Assembly: GCF_009796865.1 (NCBI RefSeq)
Contig: NZ_CP047028.1
Span: 1,612,001 to 1,676,000, forward strand
DNA length: 64,000 nucleotides
Origin: Formosa sp. L2A11
Lineage (GTDB): Bacteria > Bacteroidota > Bacteroidia > Flavobacteriales > Flavobacteriaceae
Direction of reading: 5' to 3'
Below the pieces are notes generated by a model. It was not told where the DNA came from. It made no database searches and saw only the letters and a list, made by a program, of their open reading frames with translations. The stretch's first letter is position 1. Each line of letters begins with the position of its first letter. Shown one piece after another: positions 57,559 to 64,000 of this stretch. The position numbers were made by a program, and so were the translations under genes.

Positions 57559-58644
57559 ATGATCGAACAACAATTTATTCCTCAAGCCTATTCTAATACA
57601 GTAAGCCAAGGAACAGTGTCTTGGGAATCGCCAAGCAATATTGCACTTATAAAATATTGGGGTAAAAAAAAGGATCAAATTCCTGAAAATCCATCTATTA
57701 GTTTTACGTTAAATGCGTGTAAAACCACTACGGTTTTATCGTATTCTAAAAAAGAAGAAACCTCAGGTTTCGATTTTGAAGTGTATTTAGATGGCGAACA
57801 CAAACCAGATTTTCAGCCAAAAATAAAAACATTTTTCGAGCGTGTTTTCGTGTATTTACCATTTTTAAAAGACTATTCATTTAAAATTGAAACCTCAAAC
57901 ACATTTCCGCACAGTTCTGGAATTGCATCTTCTGCTTCAGGAATGAGTGCCTTGGCATTGTGTTTAATGAGTTTAGAAAACCAATTTGCTCCAGAAATGA
58001 CATCTGAGTTTTTTAATAAAAAAGCATCGTTTTTATCACGATTAGGTTCTGGTTCTGCATGTAGAAGTATTGAAGGCGATTTAATTGTTTGGGGAGAAAA
58101 TAAAACGGTTAAAGGAAGTTCAGATCTATTTGGTGTAAAATATCCGTATGCTGTTCATGAGAATTTTAAAAGCTATCAAGATACTATTTTGTTAGTCGAT
58201 AAAGGTGAAAAACAAGTCAGTAGTACAGTTGGTCATAATCTAATGCACGGACACCCGTTTGCAGTACAGCGTTTTGCTCAAGCTCACGATAATCTAGCCA
58301 AATTAAAACCTATTTTAGAATCTGGAGATTTAGATGCTTTTATTGCGTTAATAGAAAGTGAAGCCTTGACGTTACACGCTATGATGATGACGAGTATGCC
58401 GTATTTTATATTGATGAAACCAAATACTTTGGAAGTTATTAATAAGATTTGGGCATTTAGAAAAGAAACTGGTCTGAACGTTGGATTTACTTTAGATGCA
58501 GGAGCCAATGTGCATGTGTTATACCCAAAAGCAGAAGCAGAAGCCATTTTAGATTTTATAAAAAAGGAATTAGTGGTACATTGCCAAAACGGACAATTTA
58601 TTTGTGACGAAATAGGGTTTGGAGCGAAAGCGCTTACCAAGTAA
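57559..58644 (+). CDS. mvaD: Diphosphomevalonate decarboxylase
   Basis: A 361-aa GHMP-superfamily enzyme making isopentenyl diphosphate in the mevalonate pathway. Blocks SPSNIALIKYWGKKKD and NPSISFTLNAC near the N-terminus, the phosphate-binding loop FPHSSGIASSASGMSALAL and GSGSACRSIEGD are diagnostic. The C-terminal LDAGANVHVLYP is typical. It is 4 bp after DUF1697 and upstream of the mevalonate kinase-like gene, so two mevalonate steps are clustered. Confidence 0.95.
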   Translation: MIEQQFIPQAYSNTVSQGTVSWESPSNIALIKYWGKKKDQIPENPSISFTLNACKTTTVLSYSKKEETSGFDFEVYLDGEHKPDFQPKIKTFFERVFVYLPFLKDYSFKIETSNTFPHSSGIASSASGMSALALCLMSLENQFAPEMTSEFFNKKASFLSRLGSGSACRSIEGDLIVWGENKTVKGSSDLFGVKYPYAVHENFKSYQDTILLVDKGEKQVSSTVGHNLMHGHPFAVQRFAQAHDNLAKLKPILESGDLDAFIALIESEALTLHAMMMTSMPYFILMKPNTLEVINKIWAFRKETGLNVGFTLDAGANVHVLYPKAEAEAILDFIKKELVVHCQNGQFICDEIGFGAKALTK

Positions 58645-58821
58645 TAAATAAATGAGACGTATTTATCCTTAAATATTTAACATTTGAAATTGATTTGTGC
58701 CCTTAATTTGTTGTTCGTATTTCCTTATTAAAGTCTAATGGTATTAGTAGTCAGTAGTATAGCGTTAATTGCGGTACAACGATTAATTGTATAAATAAGT
58801 ATATAAACAGAATTTAATTGT

Positions 58822-58829
58822 TAATTTTG
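58822..58829 (+). promoter_or_regulatory. Candidate -7 box for the GHMP kinase gene
   Basis: TAATTTTG (TAnnTTTG) 27 bp before the ATG at 58856. No -33 at proper spacing was found. Confidence 0.45.
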
Positions 58830-58855
58830 CAGTAACAATTTACAATTGTGTGTAC

Positions 58856-59785
58856 ATGAAAGGACCTTTATTTTATTCTAAGATTTTACTTTTTGGTGAA
58901 TATGGTATCATAAAAGATAGCAAGGGATTATCTATTCCTTATAGTTTTTATAATGGTGCTTTAAAATTAATGGAAACACCAACTGAAAAAACAATAAAGT
59001 CTAACGAAAGTTTAAAGCGTTATGCTGCCTATTTAGCTACTATTAATGCAGATTTAGTTGTTTTTGATGTCGTAAAATTGAATACAGATATCGATGCAGG
59101 TATGTATTTCGATTCTTCTATTCCTCAAGGCTATGGCGTAGGAAGTAGCGGTGCATTAGTCGCTGCACTTTACGATGAGTATGCACAAGATAAAATTACA
59201 GTTCTAGAAAATCTTACACGTGAAAAATTATTAAAGTTGAAAACCATTTTCTCTGAAATGGAATCTTTTTTTCACGGAAAATCTTCAGGTTTAGATCCTT
59301 TAAATAGCTATTTAAGTATTCCTATTTTAATCAATTCTAAAGATAATATTGAAGCTACTGGCATTCCTTCGCAAAAAAGTGATGGTAAAGGTGCTGTGTT
59401 TTTAATAGATAGTGGTATTGTTGGAGAAACTGCTCCGATGGTACATATTTTTATGGAAAACATGAAACAAGAAGGATTTAGAAACATGATTAAAAATCAG
59501 TTTGTAAAACATACAGATGCTTGTGTAGACGATTTTTTAAAAGGCGATATCAAATCGTTGTTTAAAAACACAAAACAATTGTCTAAAGTGGTTTTAAATC
59601 ATTTTAAACCTATGATTCCTCAGCAATTTCATGATTTATGGAAAAAAGGTTTAGAATCTAACGATTACTATTTAAAACTTTGTGGCTCTGGTGGAGGTGG
59701 TTATATTCTTGGATTTGCAGAAGATTTTGAAAAAGCAAAACTAGCGCTTCACGGTCATAAATTAGAAGTAGTTTACAATTTTTAG
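58856..59785 (+). CDS. GHMP kinase, probably mevalonate kinase
   Basis: About 309 aa. It has the N-terminal substrate strand SKILLFGEYGI, the ATP loop PQGYGVGSSGALVAAL and the C-terminal LCGSGGGGYILGF, all GHMP features. ESFFHGKSSGLDPL carries the catalytic Asp in the place used by mevalonate kinases. Its position beside mvaD and a prenyltransferase supports mevalonate kinase, though phosphomevalonate kinase is possible. I take the ATG at 58856; a GTG start at 58850 adds two residues. Confidence 0.85.
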   Translation: MKGPLFYSKILLFGEYGIIKDSKGLSIPYSFYNGALKLMETPTEKTIKSNESLKRYAAYLATINADLVVFDVVKLNTDIDAGMYFDSSIPQGYGVGSSGALVAALYDEYAQDKITVLENLTREKLLKLKTIFSEMESFFHGKSSGLDPLNSYLSIPILINSKDNIEATGIPSQKSDGKGAVFLIDSGIVGETAPMVHIFMENMKQEGFRNMIKNQFVKHTDACVDDFLKGDIKSLFKNTKQLSKVVLNHFKPMIPQQFHDLWKKGLESNDYYLKLCGSGGGGYILGFAEDFEKAKLALHGHKLEVVYNF

Positions 59786-59831
59786 TAAACCAAACTGTCG
59801 TTTTTCATTTCCATCTTTTTAATTTTTAACT

Positions 59832-60737
59832 ATGTTCTCTAGAAAACATAAACATATTTTGTTGAAATTCTTCAGTATGTTTTCTGTGGTTAGAGGGTAT
59901 AATGTGCTTATGGTTGTTGTGGCGCAATATGTTACAGCTGTTTATATATTGGCACATGAAAAACCGGTAAGAGAAGTTGTTTTCGATCTTAATTTATTTA
60001 TGCTGGTTTTGGCGTCTTCTGCAACTATTGCAGGCGGATACATTATTAATAATTTTTACGATTCAGAAAAAGATTTAATTAATAGACCACAAAAATCGAT
60101 GTTGGACCGTTTAATAAGTCAGAATACAAAACTCTCCTTTTATTTTGTTCTTAATTTGCTGGCAGTAATTATGGCAAGTTATGTGTCGTTTAAAGCTGTT
60201 ATATTTTTTGCATTTTATGTTTTCGGGATTTGGTTTTATTCACATAAATTAAAGAAGATGCCTTTCGTAGGTAATTTAATCTCTGCAGTATTAACAATCA
60301 CGCCTTTCTTCGCTATTTTTATGTATTATCAAAATTTCGAACATGTTATTTTTGTACATGCTATTTATCTTTTTTTAATTATTTCTATGCGGGAACTAAC
60401 TAAGGATTTAGAGAATATTCCAGGAGATTTAGTACAAGGTTATAAAACTATTCCAATTCTATATGGAGAAAAGTATTCGAAAATAATGCTTACCGTTTTA
60501 GCTTTATTAACATTAATTCCAGCGTATTTTTTATTAACTAGATACGACATCGGACATATGTATTACTTTTTCTATTTTACAATGTTTTTACTTTCCGCTT
60601 TTATGGTGTTGTTATGGAATTCTGATTCTAAAAAACATTATTTAATTCTTCATAATATTTTAAAATTTATTATTTTTTCAGGTGTGTTTAGCCTGCTTTT
60701 AATTAACGTGGATTTAGTGTTAAACCGACTTTTTTAA
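59832..60737 (+). CDS. UbiA-family prenyltransferase, DGGGP-synthase-like
   Basis: A 301-aa integral membrane protein with about eight or nine hydrophobic segments. The first Asp-rich motif is NNFYDSEKD (N73, D77, D81), an NNxxDxxxD form of UbiA NDxxDxxxD. The second is RELTKDLENIPGD. Flavobacterial relatives are usually annotated as geranylgeranylglycerol-phosphate geranylgeranyltransferase. Placement 46 bp after the mevalonate kinase links it to isoprenoid supply. A role in quinone or other prenylation is an alternative. Substrate specificity cannot be read from the sequence. Confidence 0.8.
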   Translation: MFSRKHKHILLKFFSMFSVVRGYNVLMVVVAQYVTAVYILAHEKPVREVVFDLNLFMLVLASSATIAGGYIINNFYDSEKDLINRPQKSMLDRLISQNTKLSFYFVLNLLAVIMASYVSFKAVIFFAFYVFGIWFYSHKLKKMPFVGNLISAVLTITPFFAIFMYYQNFEHVIFVHAIYLFLIISMRELTKDLENIPGDLVQGYKTIPILYGEKYSKIMLTVLALLTLIPAYFLLTRYDIGHMYYFFYFTMFLLSAFMVLLWNSDSKKHYLILHNILKFIIFSGVFSLLLINVDLVLNRLF

Positions 60738-60776
60738 AAGGATTTACATAAAAATAAAAAATCGTAAATTATAGTA

Positions 60777-60784
60777 TATCTTTG
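60777..60784 (+). promoter_or_regulatory. -7 promoter box for the RluB-like gene
   Basis: TATCTTTG (TAnnTTTG) 20 bp before the start codon. The -33 is not evident. Confidence 0.5.
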
Positions 60785-60804
60785 CATAAAATAAATATAT
60801 CACA

Positions 60805-61662
60805 ATGAATAAGCAACAAGGCAGCAATAAAAAAGGAAAAGCTTCAGGACGCGGATCAGGAAATTCACGAAATACAAGTTATGCGAGAGGAAATGCGCCT
60901 ATTAAAAAACAGGTTGTTACGAGTACGCCTAAATCAGAAGTTAAAAAATCAAATCCAGGCGAAATTCGTCTAAATAAATATATAGCCAATTCTGGTATCT
61001 GTTCACGTCGAGATGCCGACATGCATATTGCTACAGGTTTGGTTTCGGTAAATGGTAAGATTGTTGTTGAAATGGGATACAAGGTGAAGCTTGATGATGA
61101 AGTGCGTTTTGATGGATCTCGTGTTAACCCAGAAAAGAAAGCATACGTATTATTAAACAAACCAAAAGGTTTTGCAACAACAACCAGCGAAGGAAAAGGA
61201 CGTACTGTAATGGATTTGGTCGCTAATGCAACATCTTCTAAAATTAAGCCAATAGGACGTTTGGGTAGAAACTCTTTAGGATTAATTTTATTTACGAATG
61301 ATGAAGATATAGCAAAGAAATTTACAAATTCTAAAAATGGAGTGCCAAGATTATTTCATATCGAATTAAATAAAAATTTAAAGCACGAAGATTTTACAAA
61401 AATTAAAGAAGGTTTTAAAGTAGAAGGTAAACTTGTCGCTGTAGAAGAGATAAGTTATATCGATAAAGGATCTAAAAAAGAAATTGGGTTAAAAGTCAAA
61501 AATACAGGAAGTACAATTATTCGTACCATTTTTGATTACCTAAAATATGATATCGAAAAGATAGATTGTGTGAGTATCGGGCAGCTTACTAAAAAAGATA
61601 TTCCACGCGGACACTGGAAACACTTAACCGATCAAGAAGTTATTAGTCTTAAGATGCTGTAA
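60805..61662 (+). CDS. RsuA/RluB-family protein lacking the catalytic Asp
   Basis: A 285-aa protein of the RsuA/RluB pseudouridine synthase family. A basic, Gly/Ser-rich N-terminus (about 1-50) precedes an S4 RNA-binding domain (IRLNKYIANSGICSRRDAD, about 52-110). The synthase domain has YVLLNKPKGFATT and the active-site block, but this reads IGRLGRNSLGLILFTND. The family has GRLD there, with the Asp as nucleophile; here it is Gly154 (codon GGT). The rest of the fold, including FHIELNK and the C-terminal IGQL, looks intact and there is no frameshift. It may be an RNA-binding pseudo-enzyme, perhaps in ribosome assembly. Confidence 0.88.
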   Translation: MNKQQGSNKKGKASGRGSGNSRNTSYARGNAPIKKQVVTSTPKSEVKKSNPGEIRLNKYIANSGICSRRDADMHIATGLVSVNGKIVVEMGYKVKLDDEVRFDGSRVNPEKKAYVLLNKPKGFATTTSEGKGRTVMDLVANATSSKIKPIGRLGRNSLGLILFTNDEDIAKKFTNSKNGVPRLFHIELNKNLKHEDFTKIKEGFKVEGKLVAVEEISYIDKGSKKEIGLKVKNTGSTIIRTIFDYLKYDIEKIDCVSIGQLTKKDIPRGHWKHLTDQEVISLKML

Positions 61663-61683
61663 GTCAGTTTGTAAAAGTTTTTC

Positions 61684-61720
61684 AAAAAAATCGAAAAAAA
61701 ACTTTTTTTTTCGATTTTTT
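61684..61720 (+). terminator. Terminator of the RluB-like gene
   Basis: AAAAAATCGAAAAAAAA pairs with a T run, CGA and TTTTTT (arms of about 17 bp, tiny loop). It isolates the next transcript, so the region after it must have its own promoter. Confidence 0.85.
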
Positions 61721-61754
61721 ATAGCACATTTGTATAAGCATTTAGCTGAACATC

Positions 61755-61922
61755 ATGAAAAGTGTTTGTGTGTTCGGGCTTTTGAAACTTAGGAAGTTAT
61801 ATTCAAAAGCAGCTTATCAGATGAGCAACCGAATTTTAGAGCTAACTTCCGCATACTCCATAGTAAAAAGCCAACATGTGTATGGCTTTATTCCTACAAC
61901 CCATAGTCAAATTCAGATTTGA
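61755..61922 (+). CDS. Possible 55-aa leader peptide upstream of arginine decarboxylase
   Basis: An ATG-started frame of 55 codons in the decarboxylase leader, beginning MKSVCVFGLLKLRKLYSKA and ending GFIPTTHSQIQI. It is unusually long and compositionally balanced for AT-rich non-coding DNA and has no low-complexity tract. It overlaps the pseudoknot-capable repeats, so either RNA structure or coding could explain the constraint. The family is not recognised. It may be a regulatory uORF or chance. Confidence 0.35.
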   Translation: MKSVCVFGLLKLRKLYSKAAYQMSNRILELTSAYSIVKSQHVYGFIPTTHSQIQI

Positions 61923-61947
61923 TAGATAGTTAACATATTAAATTACA

Positions 61948-61969
61948 ATATGCAGAATACTCTGCGTAT
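61948..61969 (+). terminator. Terminator-like hairpin just before arginine decarboxylase
   Basis: ATATGCAGA pairs with TCTGCGTAT (one G-U) around the loop ATAC, followed by CTTATTTATTTTTAATT. The 3' arm ends 33 bp before the start codon. A terminator inside a leader would suit attenuation. Confidence 0.45.
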
Positions 61970-62002
61970 CTTATTTATTTTTAATTATTATATCAAAATC
62001 TC

Positions 62003-63403
62003 ATGAATACTAAATACATTGATTTAATTAATCAATCTTTTTATTTCCCACAAGAAGAATTTAAATTAGAAAACAAAACCCTTCAATTTCACGATATAGA
62101 TTTAATGAAATTGGTAGAAGAATATGGTGTGCCTTTAAAGTTTACCTATTTACCACAAATTTCTAATAATATTTCCCGTGCTAAAGGCTGGTTTGCAAAA
62201 GCCATTGAAAAGAACGATTACAAAGGAAAATATAACTATTGTTATTGTACAAAAAGTTCGCATTTTAAACACGTGTTACACGAAGCCTTAAAGAACGATA
62301 TTCATATTGAAACCTCTTCGGCTTTTGATATTGATATTGTTGAAAGTTTAAAGAAAGAAGGTAAAATTACAGATAATACCTATGTTATTAGTAACGGTTT
62401 TAAACGTGCAGAATACATTACTAACATTGCAAGGTTAATTAATAACGGACACAAAAATGCAATTCCTGTAATTGATAATTATGAGGAAATTGATTTGTTA
62501 TCTCAAGAAATTGATGGCAAATTTAATGTTGGTATTAGAATTGCTTCAGAAGAAGAGCCCAAATTTGAATTTTACACCTCTCGTTTAGGAATTGGCTACA
62601 AGAATATAGTACCTTTTTATAACCGTCAGATTAAAGATAATAAACAAGTCGAGCTTAAAATGCTTCACTTCTTTATAAATACAGGAATTCGTGATAATGC
62701 GTATTACTGGAACGAATTAGTAAAATGTTTAAAGGTATATACAGCTTTAAAAAAGATATGTCCAACACTAGATAGTTTGAATATTGGAGGCGGATTTCCA
62801 ATAAAAAACTCTTTAGCTTTTGAATTCGATTACGAATATATGGTAGATGAAATCTTGCATCAAATTAAAATGGTTTGTGAAGAAGAAGAAGTCGATGTGC
62901 CTAATATTTTTACAGAATTTGGTAGTTTTACAGTTGGTGAAAGTGGAGGTGCTATTTATGAAGTATTATACCAAAAACAACAAAACGATCGTGAAAAGTG
63001 GAACATGATAAACTCATCGTTTATTACTACTTTACCAGATACTTGGGCAATTAATAAAAGATTTGTAATGTTACCTATTAATCGCTGGCATGAAAGTTAT
63101 GAACGTGTATTGTTAGGAGGATTAACTTGCGATAGTGACGATTATTATAACAGTGAACAGCATATGAATGCGATTTACTTGCCAAAGTATAATAAAGATA
63201 AACCATTGTATATTGGGTTCTTTAACACCGGTGCATATCAAGAAACTATAGGTGGATTTGGAGGTTTACAACACTGTCTAATTCCGACACCAAAACATAT
63301 TTTAATAGATAAAGACGAAGATGGAAACATCTCGACAAAATTATTTAGTGGACAACAAAAAAGTGAAGACTTACTTAAAATTTTAGGATATCATGAGCAA
63401 TAA
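62003..63403 (+). CDS. speA: Arginine decarboxylase, short fold-III type
   Basis: A 466-aa PLP enzyme with an alanine-racemase-type barrel. The PLP lysine is K84 in YCYCTKSSHF. HIETSSAFDIDIV, LNIGGGFPIKN (phosphate loop) and FTEFGSFTVGESGG follow as in SpeA. It is about 190 residues shorter than E. coli SpeA (about 658) and lacks its helical insertion and C-terminal extension. It would make agmatine from arginine, supported by the overlapping agmatinase gene downstream. The ATG at 62003 fits the length of relatives. Confidence 0.9.
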   Translation: MNTKYIDLINQSFYFPQEEFKLENKTLQFHDIDLMKLVEEYGVPLKFTYLPQISNNISRAKGWFAKAIEKNDYKGKYNYCYCTKSSHFKHVLHEALKNDIHIETSSAFDIDIVESLKKEGKITDNTYVISNGFKRAEYITNIARLINNGHKNAIPVIDNYEEIDLLSQEIDGKFNVGIRIASEEEPKFEFYTSRLGIGYKNIVPFYNRQIKDNKQVELKMLHFFINTGIRDNAYYWNELVKCLKVYTALKKICPTLDSLNIGGGFPIKNSLAFEFDYEYMVDEILHQIKMVCEEEEVDVPNIFTEFGSFTVGESGGAIYEVLYQKQQNDREKWNMINSSFITTLPDTWAINKRFVMLPINRWHESYERVLLGGLTCDSDDYYNSEQHMNAIYLPKYNKDKPLYIGFFNTGAYQETIGGFGGLQHCLIPTPKHILIDKDEDGNISTKLFSGQQKSEDLLKILGYHEQ

Positions 63404-64000
63404 AACGTATGCTGGAATTCCTCAAGAATATGCAAAATTAGAAATCTCTAAAATTGTATTAATTCCAGTGCCCTATGACGGGACAAGTACATGGCAAAAA
63501 GGAGCAGATAAAGGGCCGAAAGCTTTTTTAGATGCTTCCGAAAATATGGAAACTTACGATATTGAAACTCAAACAGAAGTTTACCAACAAGGTGTGTTTT
63601 TAGCAGATGCTGTTACAGAAAACAGTTCGCCAGAAGCTATGGTTGATGCCGTGCATAAAACCACTAAAAAATACATTAAAAAGAATAAGTTTGTTACGCT
63701 TTTTGGTGGCGAACATTCTATTTCTATTGGTAGTATTAGAGCGTTTAATGAATGTTTTAATAATCTAACAGTTTTGCATATAGATGCACATGCAGATCTG
63801 CGTAAAACTTATCAAGGATCTGCTTGTAATCATGCTTGTGCAGTTTATGAGGCTAGCCAGACCACGAACCTAATACAAGTAGGTATTCGTTCTATGGATG
63901 TTAAAGAAACTACTGTAATGGATACAGAAAAAACATATTTTGCACACGAATTAGCCTCTAACGAATTTTGGATGGATAGTGCAATAGATCAGATGACGGG
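63393..64000 (+). CDS. speB: Agmatinase, partial (runs off the window)
   Basis: The first 202 codons of an arginase/agmatinase-family enzyme. The ATG at 63393 overlaps the arginine decarboxylase end by 11 bp in another frame. Visible motifs are PVPYDGTSTWQKGADKGP, the Mn ligand His in FGGEHSISIG and the HIDAHADLR ligand cluster. It would hydrolyse agmatine to putrescine and urea, completing the two-step route. The 3' end lies beyond the window. Confidence 0.93.
   Translation, partial: MSNKTYAGIPQEYAKLEISKIVLIPVPYDGTSTWQKGADKGPKAFLDASENMETYDIETQTEVYQQGVFLADAVTENSSPEAMVDAVHKTTKKYIKKNKFVTLFGGEHSISIGSIRAFNECFNNLTVLHIDAHADLRKTYQGSACNHACAVYEASQTTNLIQVGIRSMDVKETTVMDTEKTYFAHELASNEFWMDSAIDQMT

Larger units (their letters stand above)
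61721..62002 (+). promoter_or_regulatory. Candidate structured leader of the arginine decarboxylase operon
   Basis: A 282-bp leader between the terminator and the decarboxylase ATG. It holds perfect inverted repeats: GCTTTTGAA (61778-61786) with TTCAAAAGC (61802-61810), GGAAGTTA (61792-61799) with TAACTTCC (61843-61850), and AAAGCCA (61867-61873) with TGGCTTT (61883-61889). The first two are interleaved and could form an H-type pseudoknot. A short GAACA/TGTTC pair lies upstream (61748-61775). It also holds a 55-codon ORF and ends with a hairpin, both listed separately. A promoter-like CACATTTG is at 61726-61733. Confidence 0.6.

Overview
The window is AT-rich chromosomal DNA from a member of the Bacteroidota, most likely a marine Flavobacteriaceae (Formosa/Algibacter/Winogradskyella-like; genus is a guess). 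The case rests on two SusC/SusD outer-membrane pairs, a type IX secretion C-terminal domain on an amylase, mevalonate-pathway genes (the flavobacterial isoprenoid route), TAnnTTTG-type -7 promoter boxes and few Shine-Dalgarno sequences. There is no phage, insertion sequence, integrase or CRISPR array.

Layout. 1-5.9 kb: dnaE with a fused N-terminal proofreading exonuclease, thioredoxin, and a DUF58 protein. 5.9-7.2 kb: two tRNA-Asp(GTC) genes in a 264-bp direct duplication, then a frameshifted lipoprotein-type pseudogene. 7.2-14.0 kb (minus strand): a three-gene operon of transglutaminase, circularly permuted ATP-grasp/alpha-E, and transglutaminase/DUF2126 proteins, a conserved but poorly understood predicted peptide-ligation system. 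14.3-22.8 kb: a PBP4-type peptidase, SusC/SusD pair 1, a BioF/KBL-type PLP enzyme and a dipeptide epimerase, which together suggest murein-peptide use.

22.9-47.8 kb is an alpha-glucan (starch/maltodextrin) utilisation locus around a LacI-type regulator. The minus-strand arm encodes SusC, SusD, a SusE-like three-repeat starch-binding lipoprotein and a T9SS-secreted GH13 amylase. The plus-strand arm encodes LacI, an MFS sugar transporter, beta-phosphoglucomutase, GH65 phosphorylase, GH97, a SusA-like GH13, GH31 and two lipoprotein GH13 enzymes. The likely flow is: surface capture and cutting, SusCD import, periplasmic trimming to maltose/glucose, MFS uptake, GH65 phosphorolysis to beta-glucose-1-phosphate, then PgmB to glucose-6-phosphate.

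48-64 kb holds housekeeping and stress genes: msrB-msrA-selO and an alpha/beta-hydrolase-OsmC fusion (redox repair), an aldo/keto reductase, YtxH and hemerythrin proteins, a tight operon of thioesterase, GDPD, HI0933-type flavoprotein, DUF1697 and mevalonate-diphosphate decarboxylase, then a GHMP (mevalonate) kinase, a UbiA-type prenyltransferase and an RsuA/RluB-family protein whose catalytic Asp is Gly. The window ends in an arginine decarboxylase-agmatinase operon (putrescine synthesis). It is preceded by a 280-nt leader with a 55-codon ORF, pseudoknot-capable inverted repeats and a terminator-like hairpin, which is the best candidate here for an undescribed regulatory element.
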